In this document: positions 25,118 through 32,564 of the stretch, in pieces
How positions within the stretch are numbered: the stretch's first letter is position 1
How the letters are laid out: the number at the start of each line of letters is the position of its first letter
Assembly (NCBI RefSeq): GCF_008271805.1
Contig: NZ_VSRY01000089.1
Span: 1 to 57,327, forward strand
Direction of reading: 5' to 3'
Length of the DNA stretch: 57,327 bases
Source of the DNA: Streptomyces sp. TRM49041
Lineage (GTDB): Bacteria > Actinomycetota > Actinomycetes > Streptomycetales > Streptomycetaceae
Notes under the pieces: model-generated
Seen by the model: the letters and a program-made list of their open reading frames with translations, nothing else
Databases searched by the model: none
What the model was told of the DNA's origin: nothing
Translations under genes and position numbers: made by a program

Positions 25118-26698
25118 ATGAGTTTCGACTTACGTGACGAGCCGTGGATTCAGGTTCGCATGGGGGCGGGTACGACTCGGCTGGGCCTGCGTGACCTGTT
25201 CAAACAGGCACACCTGATCCATGACCTGGAAGTCCCCCTCCCGCCTGCCGCCTCAGGGCTCCTGCGGATCCTCGTGGCCATGTCCGCGCGCATCGCCCAG
25301 GTGGACGCGGAACGCCTGGATGACCCGGAGGTGGCCGAGGACCTGGGAGAGTGGCTCGACCTACGGCAACGCATCCTGGACGAAGGCAGGTTCTCCCCCG
25401 AGGCGGTCGACGCCTATCTGGACGAGACGGTCCCCCAGGGGCACCTGGATCTGTTCGACGTACCTCGTCCGTTCCTTCAGGACCCACGGCTGCCGACCGA
25501 GTGTGTGGACGGCAACCGTGCACCCAACCCGTCGGGAATCAACAAACTGGTCTTCGGACGGCCCACCGGAATCAACGGCGCCGTCCTGTTCGGGCACTTC
25601 TCCGACACCGCGCCCGTGCCCGTCGCCGCGGGGGACGCCGTACTGCACCTGATCGCACAGCTCTACTACGGGCCGTCCGGCCAGTGCACGCCACGACGGA
25701 TCACGGAGACCAGGCCGGGGAGCACCGACGCCGGCCCGCTGCGCAAAACGGTGTCGTTCCACCCACTCGCCCCGGACCTGTTCACCACCTTCCTGCTCGG
25801 AGTGCCCCGCCCGCTGGACACGGCGCCCGATGTCCCGGACCGCTGTCCCTGGGAGGAGCCCCACCTTCCGGATCCCCTCGGCGTACTGCCTCCCCTCACG
25901 TGGCCGGGCCGGCTGCTGACCGGACGAGCACGCCACGCGGTGTTCCTCGTACCGTCTCCGGACCATCGGACGGTCACCGACGCGTATGTGACGTGGGCGA
26001 CGCACGAGCCGCCGATGACAGGCCCCGATCCGTACGTGATCCTCGACATGCCCAAGAGCGGCGGCGCCCCGTACGCCCGTCCGGCGGACGGGCAGCGCGC
26101 AGTCTGGCGCGACGTGGACGCGCTGCTGCTGACGGATCACGCACAGGCCCGGCGACCGGCGGTGTTCGACAACATCGTCGGCACAATCCCGCGCTCTGTG
26201 GTGGACACCCTCCGGGTACGGGCACACGGCTTCGACCAGGACGGGCAGCAGAAGGACACCGGCTGGTACGAGGCCACCACCCCGCGCGTTCTTCGCTGGC
26301 TCCAGGAGGCCGAACCGGCGATGGCCCTGCACCTGGCGCGCTGCCGCCGGGCGGCCGACGAGGTCGGCGGCATGCTGGACTTCGCGGCCCGCCTCACGTG
26401 GAAACTCACCACCGACGCCGGTCAGGATCCGGCGAAAGTGAAGCTGGACCGTAAGAAACCCGGTCCCTGGGCCGACGCCGCCATGCGCGCCTACTGGCCT
26501 ACCGCCGAACGGGTCTTCTGGCAGTTGGCGGACCCCGAACACCTTGATGAGCCCGTGCACCTGCCACTGGTCGAGGTCGCCCTCGCCGCGCTGGACACCG
26601 CCCTGGGCACCGCCCGTGCCGATGTCCGCACAGCGCGGGCCCGAAGCCAGGCGCGAGCCATCATCCGTGGCGTCATACCCGCCCCGGCACGCGTCTAG
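25118..26698 (+). CDS. casA: Cascade large subunit Cas8e (Cse1/CasA)
   Basis: This is a 526-residue Cse1 from ATG 25118. The conserved start FDLRDEPWIQV and the later HDLEVPLPPAASGLLRIL, DLFDVPRPFLQDP, GINGAVLFGHF and WTPRRITE-like (CTPRRITETRPGS) blocks identify it. In type I-E it recognises the PAM and loads Cas3, with a four-helix C-terminal bundle. Codon 5 (25130-25132) is the rare TTA, a position typical of bldA-controlled Streptomyces genes. It heads the operon cse1-cse2-cas7-cas5-cas6-cas1' and follows the gene-free 282 bp with ghost repeats, which must hold the operon promoter unless cas3 transcription reads through. Confidence 0.95.
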   Translation: MSFDLRDEPWIQVRMGAGTTRLGLRDLFKQAHLIHDLEVPLPPAASGLLRILVAMSARIAQVDAERLDDPEVAEDLGEWLDLRQRILDEGRFSPEAVDAYLDETVPQGHLDLFDVPRPFLQDPRLPTECVDGNRAPNPSGINKLVFGRPTGINGAVLFGHFSDTAPVPVAAGDAVLHLIAQLYYGPSGQCTPRRITETRPGSTDAGPLRKTVSFHPLAPDLFTTFLLGVPRPLDTAPDVPDRCPWEEPHLPDPLGVLPPLTWPGRLLTGRARHAVFLVPSPDHRTVTDAYVTWATHEPPMTGPDPYVILDMPKSGGAPYARPADGQRAVWRDVDALLLTDHAQARRPAVFDNIVGTIPRSVVDTLRVRAHGFDQDGQQKDTGWYEATTPRVLRWLQEAEPAMALHLARCRRAADEVGGMLDFAARLTWKLTTDAGQDPAKVKLDRKKPGPWADAAMRAYWPTAERVFWQLADPEHLDEPVHLPLVEVALAALDTALGTARADVRTARARSQARAIIRGVIPAPARV

Positions 26699-26723
26699 GT
26701 CCCGATCACCGCGGAGAAGTGAC

Positions 26724-27386
26724 ATGACGACACCGACGACACCGACGACACCTGTGCAGGGTACGGCCAGGCAGCATCGAGCCGACGCCTACGTGCGCCG
26801 CGTACTTGCGCTGTGCGAATCGAAGAGGACCCGGGCTGACCTGCGGAGCGGGCTGGGCCGGCCGGTCGAGCAGTGCAACTACCTCCACCGCTATCTCGTA
26901 CCGCTTCTCCCCGAGCGTATGCACCCTGACGGTAAACGGGCCCACTACGCCGTCGCCGCACTGATCGCCGCCCGGCCCCGCGTCACTCGGGACGCGGACA
27001 CCGCGGCCGCGGCCCCTTGCGCGGGCGACGGCACAGGCGCAGGCGCAGGCGACGGTGCGACGTCGCCCTGGTGGCAGCGGCCCAACCTTGGTACGAGCCT
27101 GGCCCAAGCCGTGCGCGTCGGCGGCCTCAAGGGGGACTCTGCAGAAGGGGACCTCCACCTGCTCACCAGGCAGAGCACCAACGCCATCCACCCCCGGCTG
27201 CCCTCCCTGACGCAACACCTGCTCAGGGTCGGCGTGGCCATCGACTGGCCTGTCCTCCTGGAAGACCTGACCTGGTGGAACCGCGACCAGGACCGCATTG
27301 CGACGCGCTGGCTTGAGAGCTACTTCCGCGTCGTATCCGCCGAAGACCGCACCCCGACCGTCCCGACGCACAAGGACCCCTCATGA
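26724..27386 (+). CDS. casB: Cascade small subunit Cse2 (CasB)
   Basis: This is a 220-residue, mostly helical protein from ATG 26724 with GCGGAGAAG upstream. The conserved elements are RADLRSGLGRPVEQC near residue 40, HYAVAALIAARPR, a core segment LTRQSTNAIHPRLPSLTQHLLRVGVAIDWPVLLEDLTWW, and a C-terminal WLESYFR. Two copies form the belly of Cascade and stabilise the non-target strand. The Gly/Ala-rich insert at ~95-112 (GDGTGAGAGDGA) is a low-complexity loop. The first residues are a small repeat (TTPTTPTTP). The gene overlaps cas7 by ATGA. Confidence 0.93.
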   Translation: MTTPTTPTTPVQGTARQHRADAYVRRVLALCESKRTRADLRSGLGRPVEQCNYLHRYLVPLLPERMHPDGKRAHYAVAALIAARPRVTRDADTAAAAPCAGDGTGAGAGDGATSPWWQRPNLGTSLAQAVRVGGLKGDSAEGDLHLLTRQSTNAIHPRLPSLTQHLLRVGVAIDWPVLLEDLTWWNRDQDRIATRWLESYFRVVSAEDRTPTVPTHKDPS

Positions 27387-28510
27387 GCGCCCTCTTCCTC
27401 GACCTCCACGCCATCCAGGCCATTCCCGCCGCGAACCTCAACCGCGACGACCTCGGCTCCCCGAAGACGGTCCGCTACGGCAACACACAGCGCATCCGCG
27501 TCTCCAGCCAGTCCTGGAAGCGAGTGATCCGGACGGGCGTGGAGTGCGAACTCGGCGAGACCGCCGCACGCACCCGCCTCGTACCGCTGAAGGTCAAGCA
27601 GGCCCTGGCGGACAGCGGTTGGCCGGAGGACCTGGCCGCGTTCGCGGGCGTCCAGGTGGCCGCAAGCGCCGGCAAGAAGGGCCTCAAGACCGAGAGCGGA
27701 GGCCATACCTCGGTGCTGCTCTTCCTGCCCGAGACAGCGATCGGCGAGCTGACCACCGTATGCGGCGAACACCGCGAAGCCCTCGAACGGGGCATGGGCA
27801 AGAAGAACCCGGGCCAGTTGCTACCCGTCGAGCCCATCACCGAAATCCTCAAGCGGCGCACCACCTCCATCAGCCTGCTCGGCCGTATGCTCGCCGAACT
27901 CCCCGGAGCCAACGTGGACGGCGCGGCGCAAGTCGCTCACGCCTTCACCACCCACGCCAGCGAGCCCCAGCGCGACTACTTCACCGCGGTCGACGACTGG
28001 CTCGGCGAAGCCGACACCGGCAGCGGTCACCTGGACACCGCCGAGTTCAGCGCCGGCACGTTCTACCGCTTCGCCTCCGTCAACGTCACCGACCTGCTCC
28101 GCAACCTCGAACACGACGACAAGTCGGCACGGACACTGCTGGGAGCCTTCGCCGACCAGTTCCTCATGTCACTGCCGCAGGCGAAGAAGAACAGCACCGC
28201 ACCCCACACCGTGCCCGACCTGGCCTACGCCGCCGTGCGCACCATGCGGCCCATCTCGCTGGCCGCCGCCTTCGAAACGCCCGTCACCGCGGGAAGCGAG
28301 GGAGGCCACTCCGCGCCGTCACGGCAGGCGATGGCCACCTACGCCCGTAACGTCCACCGGCTCACCGGCGACCGCCACCGTACCTTCCACGGCCAAGCCG
28401 GAGTCGACGACACCGCTCTGGACGGCCTGGGCGAGCGCTACGAGTCCTTCCCCGACCTCATCGATGCCGCCGTCAGCGCCGCCCTCCCGGAGAACGGTGA
28501 CGTCCTGTGA
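27383..28510 (+). CDS. casC: Cascade backbone protein Cas7e (Cse4/CasC)
   Basis: This is a 375-residue Cas7e. FLDLHAIQAIPAANLNRDDLGSPKTVRYGNTQRIRVSSQSWKR is the type I-E hallmark N-terminus, with R-V-S-S-Q-S-W-K binding the crRNA backbone. RTTSISLLGRMLAELP, AAQVAHAFTTHA and FSAGTFYRFASVNVTDL are further family blocks. Six copies form the crRNA filament. The start ATG (27383) overlaps the cse2 stop by four bases and the stop overlaps the cas5 GTG, so stoichiometric expression is by translational coupling. Its G+C-rich codon use resembles the rest of the operon. Confidence 0.96.
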   Translation: MSALFLDLHAIQAIPAANLNRDDLGSPKTVRYGNTQRIRVSSQSWKRVIRTGVECELGETAARTRLVPLKVKQALADSGWPEDLAAFAGVQVAASAGKKGLKTESGGHTSVLLFLPETAIGELTTVCGEHREALERGMGKKNPGQLLPVEPITEILKRRTTSISLLGRMLAELPGANVDGAAQVAHAFTTHASEPQRDYFTAVDDWLGEADTGSGHLDTAEFSAGTFYRFASVNVTDLLRNLEHDDKSARTLLGAFADQFLMSLPQAKKNSTAPHTVPDLAYAAVRTMRPISLAAAFETPVTAGSEGGHSAPSRQAMATYARNVHRLTGDRHRTFHGQAGVDDTALDGLGERYESFPDLIDAAVSAALPENGDVL

Positions 28511-29268
28511 CGTCAATGCTGCTGCGGCTGGCTGGTCCCCTGCAGTCCTGGGGCGAACGCTCGGCCTTCAACACCGAACGTGACAGCGCCGCCTTTCCCA
28601 CCCGCTCTGCCCTCATCGGCATGTTCGCCGCGGCGCAAGGTCTCAACCGTGAACACGACCTCAGCCGCTACCGCGACCTGAGCCTCATCGTGCGCGTCGA
28701 CCGTCCCGGCACCCGACTGGTCGACTACCACACGGTCGGCGGCGGCCTCCCCAAGGAGCAGACCCTCGTCACCGCGGGTGGCTCCCACAAGGGTGCCGCG
28801 GTCATCACCCACCGCCACTACCTGGCCGACGCCGTCTTCGTCATCGCCGTCTCCGGCACCGAAGACACCCTCGCACCCATCATCGAAGCCCTACGGCGAC
28901 CTCACTGGGCTCCCTACCTCGGCCGCCGAGCCTGTGTACCCGACGAGCCGCTCCTCCTGCGCACCGATGTCCACGACCCCGTCGCCGCCCTCCGCGACGA
29001 CGTCCCCCTCAGCCCGGCCGCACCTCCCAGCCCTGGCGAACCGACCGTGCCCGTCGAATTCCTGTGGGAACAACGACCCGCACACCTGCCCGCGCACACC
29101 GAGACCCTGTCGGTCAACGACACTCCGCTGTCCTTCACCCCCGGTCAGCGCCGGTACACCAGGCGCACCCTGTACCGGACGGTGGAGCGGCTCCGCTCCG
29201 ACCTGTGCGCCGTTCCCGGGCAACTGCACGAGCAACTGATCGACTACGCCCTGGAGACAGTGGCATGA
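28507..29268 (+). CDS. casD: Cascade subunit Cas5e (CasD)
   Basis: This is a 253-residue RAMP protein beginning with GTG 28507, in a GTGA overlap with cas7. LLRLAGPLQSWGERSAFNTERDSAAFPTRSALIGMFAAAQG is the canonical Cas5e N-terminus, in which the Trp and the RDSxxFPTRSALIGM segment bind the 5' handle of the crRNA. VDYHTVGGG and the later PYLGRRACVPDEPL are also conserved. It caps Cascade at the handle end. The length is normal for the family, and no frame disruption is seen. It overlaps cas6 by ATGA. Confidence 0.95.
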   Translation: MTSMLLRLAGPLQSWGERSAFNTERDSAAFPTRSALIGMFAAAQGLNREHDLSRYRDLSLIVRVDRPGTRLVDYHTVGGGLPKEQTLVTAGGSHKGAAVITHRHYLADAVFVIAVSGTEDTLAPIIEALRRPHWAPYLGRRACVPDEPLLLRTDVHDPVAALRDDVPLSPAAPPSPGEPTVPVEFLWEQRPAHLPAHTETLSVNDTPLSFTPGQRRYTRRTLYRTVERLRSDLCAVPGQLHEQLIDYALETVA

Positions 29269-29924
29269 CCCCGACCGCAACCCTGGTCCGTGTCCAGCTC
29301 AACCCACTCAACCGCGCCGTCCAACGCGATCTCCGCGACGCCACCCAGATGCACCGCACACTCATGCGTCTCGTCCCGGACAACCTCGGCGCGAGCCCAC
29401 GACGGATAACCAGCCTGCTCTATCGGATCGACGAAACCGAACACGCCAGCACCCTCCTCGTCCAGGCAACCGTGCCCCTCGCCACGGACCGGCTTCCTCA
29501 GGGGTACGGCCACGCCCAGGCCAAGGACCTTTCCCCCATGTTCAGCGTCCTGCGCAAAGACATGCAGGTGCGGTACCGAATCACCGTCAACCCTGCCAAA
29601 AGACAACGCCTGACCCTCGAAGAGAAGGGGAGACGGGGACAGATCATCCCCCTCTCCGGCCAAGCAGCCGACGACTGGTGGACGCGAAAGGCCCTCGACG
29701 CGGGCCTGCAGCTCATCAGCGCTCTGCCCACACCCCAGCAGCCCGCGAAGCCACAACGCCGCAGCCCTCAGCCATCAACCATGCGACACAGCCTCATCCG
29801 CTACGACGGGACCGCCACCGTCACCGACCCCACTGCCCTGACAACTGCACTCCTCGAAGGCATCGGCCGCGGAAAGTCCTACGGGGCCGGCCTTCTCAGC
29901 CTCGCCCCGGCAGGCACCGGGTGA
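29265..29924 (+). CDS. casE: CRISPR RNA endoribonuclease Cas6e (CasE)
   Basis: This is a 219-residue Cas6e. It cuts the pre-crRNA at the base of the repeat hairpin and stays bound. The N-terminus VRVQLNPLNRAVQRDLRDATQMHRTLMRLVP carries the conserved catalytic His of MHRTLM, and the C-terminal Gly-rich loop GIGRGKSYGAGLLSLAP is the family signature. Middle blocks LLYRID and FSVLRKDMQVRYRITVNPAKR are typical. The protein is intact, so the arrays could be processed to crRNA with the GTGTTCCG handle. It overlaps cas1' by GTGA. Confidence 0.95.
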   Translation: MTPTATLVRVQLNPLNRAVQRDLRDATQMHRTLMRLVPDNLGASPRRITSLLYRIDETEHASTLLVQATVPLATDRLPQGYGHAQAKDLSPMFSVLRKDMQVRYRITVNPAKRQRLTLEEKGRRGQIIPLSGQAADDWWTRKALDAGLQLISALPTPQQPAKPQRRSPQPSTMRHSLIRYDGTATVTDPTALTTALLEGIGRGKSYGAGLLSLAPAGTG

Positions 29925-30232
29925 GCGCACCCAAAGCCGGCGGCGATGCCCGAGCCCGGCTCGCCGCCCCGACCCTCGCCATGCTGCCCCGGGTCGCGGA
30001 CTCCCTGAGCTTCCTGTACCTCGACATGGTGCGGATCGTGCAGGACGACACCGGAGTCTGCGCCCAGATCCAAGTCGACGACGAGCGCACGGACACCGTG
30101 TACGTCCCCACCGCGTCCTTGTCCTGCCTGCTGCTCGGCCCGGGAGTCTCCATCACCACCCGGGCGCTATCAACACTGGCGCGCCACGGAACCAGCGTCG
30201 TCTGCACCGGATCGGGGGGCGTACGGGCATAG
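29921..30232 (+). pseudogene. cas1: Truncated Cas1e, N-terminal 103 residues only
   Basis: GTG 29921 overlaps the cas6 stop (GTGA). After a short Ala-rich leader the sequence LPRVADSLSFLYLDMVRIVQDDTGVCAQIQ is a typical Cas1e start, continuing through TDTVYVPTASLSCLLLGPGVSITTRALSTLARHGTSVVCTGSGGVRA, then TAG. Cas1e is normally over 300 residues; only the N-terminal beta-sandwich is left, and the helical domain with the catalytic Glu, His and Asp residues is gone. The G of the TAG stop (30232) is the first base of the first repeat of array 2. No cas2 follows. Spacer acquisition by this locus alone is therefore not expected. Confidence 0.92.
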
Positions 30233-30565
30233 TCCTCCCCGCCGACGCGGGGGTGTTCCGGGCTTGACCGCGTTCGTGCTTGGAGTCAATCTGTCCTCCC
30301 CGCCGACGCGGGGGTGTTCCGCCTGGCGGAGGCTACCGGCCTGTCTTACAGCAGTCCTCCCCGCCGACGCGGGGGTGTTCCGTCCGTCTCCGTCGAGTCG
30401 TCGGACGGCTACCGGTCCTCCCCGCCGACGCGGGGGTGTTCCGTGGGTGAAGGGGCTGCCGAGCCGGATCGCCTCGTCCTCCCCGCCGACGCGGGGGTGT
30501 TCCGACCTTGACTCCATCGGACAGTTCGCTGTCCGTGTCCTCCCCGCCGACGCACGGGCCTGGTA
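30232..30565 (+). CRISPR. CRISPR array 2 (type I-E), 6 repeats and 5 spacers, no leader
   Basis: The 29-bp repeats start at 30232, 30293, 30354, 30415, 30476 and 30537, every 61 bp, with 32-bp spacers. The first five are identical to one another and to the complement of array 1. The last keeps only its first ~17 bases (GTCCTCCCCGCCGACGC) before diverging, marking the distal end. The repeats read in the sense direction of the cas operon, so crRNAs with a GTGTTCCG handle would form from operon read-through. There is no intergenic leader: the first repeat abuts truncated cas1. Confidence 0.97.
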
Positions 30566-30566
30566 G

Positions 30567-30885
30567 CGGCCGTTCCAGGGCCCACACAAGGTGGTTGCTC
30601 GCTACTGAACCCGTAGGCGTAGCACCAGATCCAGCCGTGCCCGGTCTCGACGAAGGCGACGCTGAACGCGTCGAAGACCTAGGGTGGGCCGAGCCAGACG
30701 CAGCGGTTGCGGCCGGTGCGGACGCGGGAGCCGAAGTGCGGGGCGCGGCTCGCGCACAGGGCGCTGTTCACGCCGTCGGCCGCGACGACGAAGTCCGCCC
30801 CAGCAACCTCCGGGTGGTCAGGGTCGGTGATACAGGATGGACAAGTACAGACGGCCGGCCCACCACCCACGCAGGCGATCTTCAC
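30567..30885 (-). pseudogene. FAD-dependent monooxygenase remnant
   Basis: A GTG at 30885 with GGAGGG upstream opens VKIACVGGGPA, the FAD-binding Rossmann start of flavoprotein hydroxylases. It jumps after a few residues to VVAADGVNSALCASRAPHFGSRVRTGRNRCVWLGPP, the later GD-type motif of the same family, so most of the FAD domain is deleted. A TAG at about 30681 then interrupts the frame, followed by VFDAFSVAFVETGHGWIWCYAYGFSS, the next conserved block, which runs into the broken last CRISPR repeat. The best match in memory is the salicylyl-CoA 5-hydroxylase-like group. Internal deletion, stop and lost C-terminus make it a clear pseudogene. Confidence 0.8.
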
Positions 30886-30928
30886 GCGTCCCTCCCTGAC
30901 CTCGACGCCAACTTGAGTGACGATTCGT

Positions 30929-31366
30929 TCACTCGAAGCGGCAGTCGATCTCCGCCCAGACCGTCTTCCCCGGCCCCTGCCGCGCGGCCACGCCCCAGCG
31001 GGACCCCACCGCGTCCACGAGGAGCAGCCCGCGCCCCCGCTCGGCGTCGACCGGTGCCCCGACCCGTACCGGCCGCCCCTCATGCGTGTCGGACACCTCG
31101 ACCCGTACGACGCCCGCACCCCGGTCCCGTACGAGCCGCAGCGCGAAGTCCCGCCCGGGCACGCGGCCGTGCAGCACCGCGTTCGCGGTCAGCTCCGCGA
31201 CGACCAGCAGCACGGCGTCGCAGCGCGGACTGTCGCCCGGCACACCCCACACGTGCAGTTGATGCGCGGTGAGCATCCGCGCGAGCCGCGCACCACGGCG
31301 GGTCGCGGAGAACCGCTGACTGAACACACTTACGGTTACGCCCTCTTGGGCCTGGACCACTGGCAT
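30929..31366 (-). CDS. ATP-binding protein (anti-sigma/HATPase_c, RsbW-like)
   Basis: This is a 145-residue GHKL-fold ATPase with the N-box region VVAELTANAVLHGRVPGRDF, G1 box VEVSDTHEGRPV and G2-like ERGRGLLLVDAVGSRWGV, matching the large Streptomyces family of small serine-kinase-like ATP-binding proteins. Starts are uncertain: ATG 31366 has little ribosome-binding sequence, and GTG 31327 (VFSQRFSATRRGARLAR) begins at the usual conserved block. It is divergent from the HTH/DUF397 pair, a common three-gene arrangement in Streptomyces where the trio is thought to act in developmental or regulatory switching. Confidence 0.85.
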   Translation of the reverse strand: MPVVQAQEGVTVSVFSQRFSATRRGARLARMLTAHQLHVWGVPGDSPRCDAVLLVVAELTANAVLHGRVPGRDFALRLVRDRGAGVVRVEVSDTHEGRPVRVGAPVDAERGRGLLLVDAVGSRWGVAARQGPGKTVWAEIDCRFE

Positions 31367-31521
31367 ACGGTCAGCGTTGCGTGCGGAGGGTACGCGCTAC
31401 CAGGTACATCGCTGGTACAGATCGATCTGTACCAGCTCACGGACTGGACTGGGTGCGTTACGTACCGTGATGATTTCTCCGTCGGTGAGGCACCACACCA
31501 AGCGCTGGAGGCGGGGCGGCC

Positions 31522-32376
31522 ATGGCATTGGGCAACGGCGAGGCAAGCGGCGACATGGCGTCGGACAGGGAACTGTCCGAGAGACTTCAGGTGTTCGGTG
31601 CGGTCCTGAAGGTCCTTCGCCAGGGCGCGGGTCTGACACAGGAGGACTTCGCCCCGAAGGTGCGGTACTCGGTGCACTACATCGCCAAGATCGAGCAGGG
31701 CAAGCGGTTCCCTCCGCGCGACCTGCCCGCGCGGTCGGAGCCGGTCCTCGGCGAGATGGCGGCCAACGTCCTGAAGGCTGCGGCGAAGCACCTGCAACGC
31801 AAGGCTGGAGTGGCGTCCTGGTTCCGTCAGTGGGTGGGCGTCGAGGAGACGGCGGTGTCCTTGTACGCGTACGAGTGCCGGGTGGTGCCGGGGCTGTTGC
31901 AGGTCGAGCCGTATGCGCGAAGGGTGCTGGAATGTCACCTGCCCCTTGCGACCGACGAACAGGTGGAAACCAGGCTCGCCGCACGGCTGGACCGACAGCG
32001 ACTGCTCACGGAGCGGAGGACCACGTCGTTCGGATTCATCATCGAGCAGTCCGTCATGGAGCGCGGCTTCGGCGGTCCCGAGGTCACCCGCCTTCTCATC
32101 GATCACCTGCTGCGATGCGCCCAGTTCCGTAACGTCGAACTGCTGATCATGCCAACTCGTGGGCCGGAGCACGCAGGTCTCTACGGACCGATGTATCTGG
32201 CGGAGACCCCGGGGAACGAGTGGATCGGATACGTGGAAGGCCAGGAAGCCAGCCTCCTCATCACTGACCCGAAACAGGTCAGTGGAATGCTCCAGCGCTA
32301 TGGCAGGATGCGCTCACAGGCTCTCGGCCCGGAGGCCTCGATGAGCCTGTTGGAGCGACTGCGAGGAGCCGTATGA
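31522..32376 (+). CDS. Helix-turn-helix / DUF5753 regulator
   Basis: This is a 284-residue protein from ATG 31522 with GGAGGCGGGG upstream. An N-terminal XRE helix-turn-helix (LKVLRQGAGLTQEDFAPKVRYSVHYIAKIEQGKRFPP) is followed by a DUF5753 domain: VSLYAYECRVVPGLLQVEPYARRVL, RLAARLDRQRLL and QFRNVELLIMPTRGPEHAGLYGPMYLAE. This family, with DUF397 partners, is abundant in Streptomyces (WhiJ- and Scr1-type regulators). The usual model is that it binds its own promoter and is modulated by the small DUF397 protein, here coupled by ATGA at 32373. Confidence 0.9.
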   Translation: MALGNGEASGDMASDRELSERLQVFGAVLKVLRQGAGLTQEDFAPKVRYSVHYIAKIEQGKRFPPRDLPARSEPVLGEMAANVLKAAAKHLQRKAGVASWFRQWVGVEETAVSLYAYECRVVPGLLQVEPYARRVLECHLPLATDEQVETRLAARLDRQRLLTERRTTSFGFIIEQSVMERGFGGPEVTRLLIDHLLRCAQFRNVELLIMPTRGPEHAGLYGPMYLAETPGNEWIGYVEGQEASLLITDPKQVSGMLQRYGRMRSQALGPEASMSLLERLRGAV

Positions 32377-32564
32377 GTGCCATCGACCCGCACTGGTCCA
32401 AGAGCAGCTACAGCGATCCCGGCGGCGGCAACTGCGTCGAGGTCGCCCTCCGCCCCGACACCGTCCACGTCCGCGACTCCAAGGACACCCGCCTCACCCC
32501 CCTCACCCTCTCCCCCACCGCCTGGTCCGCCTTCCTCGGCCGCTATTCGAACGGCCCCAAGTAG
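32373..32564 (+). CDS. DUF397 domain protein
   Basis: This is a 63-residue protein overlapping the HTH gene by four bases (ATGA). HWSKSSYSDPGGGNCVEVALRPDTVHVRDSKD...LTLSPTAWSAFL contains all the DUF397 landmarks: W-x-K-S-S-Y-S, G-N-C-V-E-V, V-R-D-S-K and W-x-x-F. It is the small partner of DUF5753-type regulators, thought to modulate them. Its last 22 bases overlap the 3' end of the convergent kinase gene, so the two transcripts must run into each other. Confidence 0.92.
   Translation: MSAIDPHWSKSSYSDPGGGNCVEVALRPDTVHVRDSKDTRLTPLTLSPTAWSAFLGRYSNGPK

Noticed and set aside
21428..30565. Self-targeting spacers within this window
   Set aside because: By eye none of the 11 spacers matches another part of the window. 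A genome and phage search would be needed; one spacer (21762-21793) has an open frame (LDDKMAREVT), suggesting a coding protospacer.
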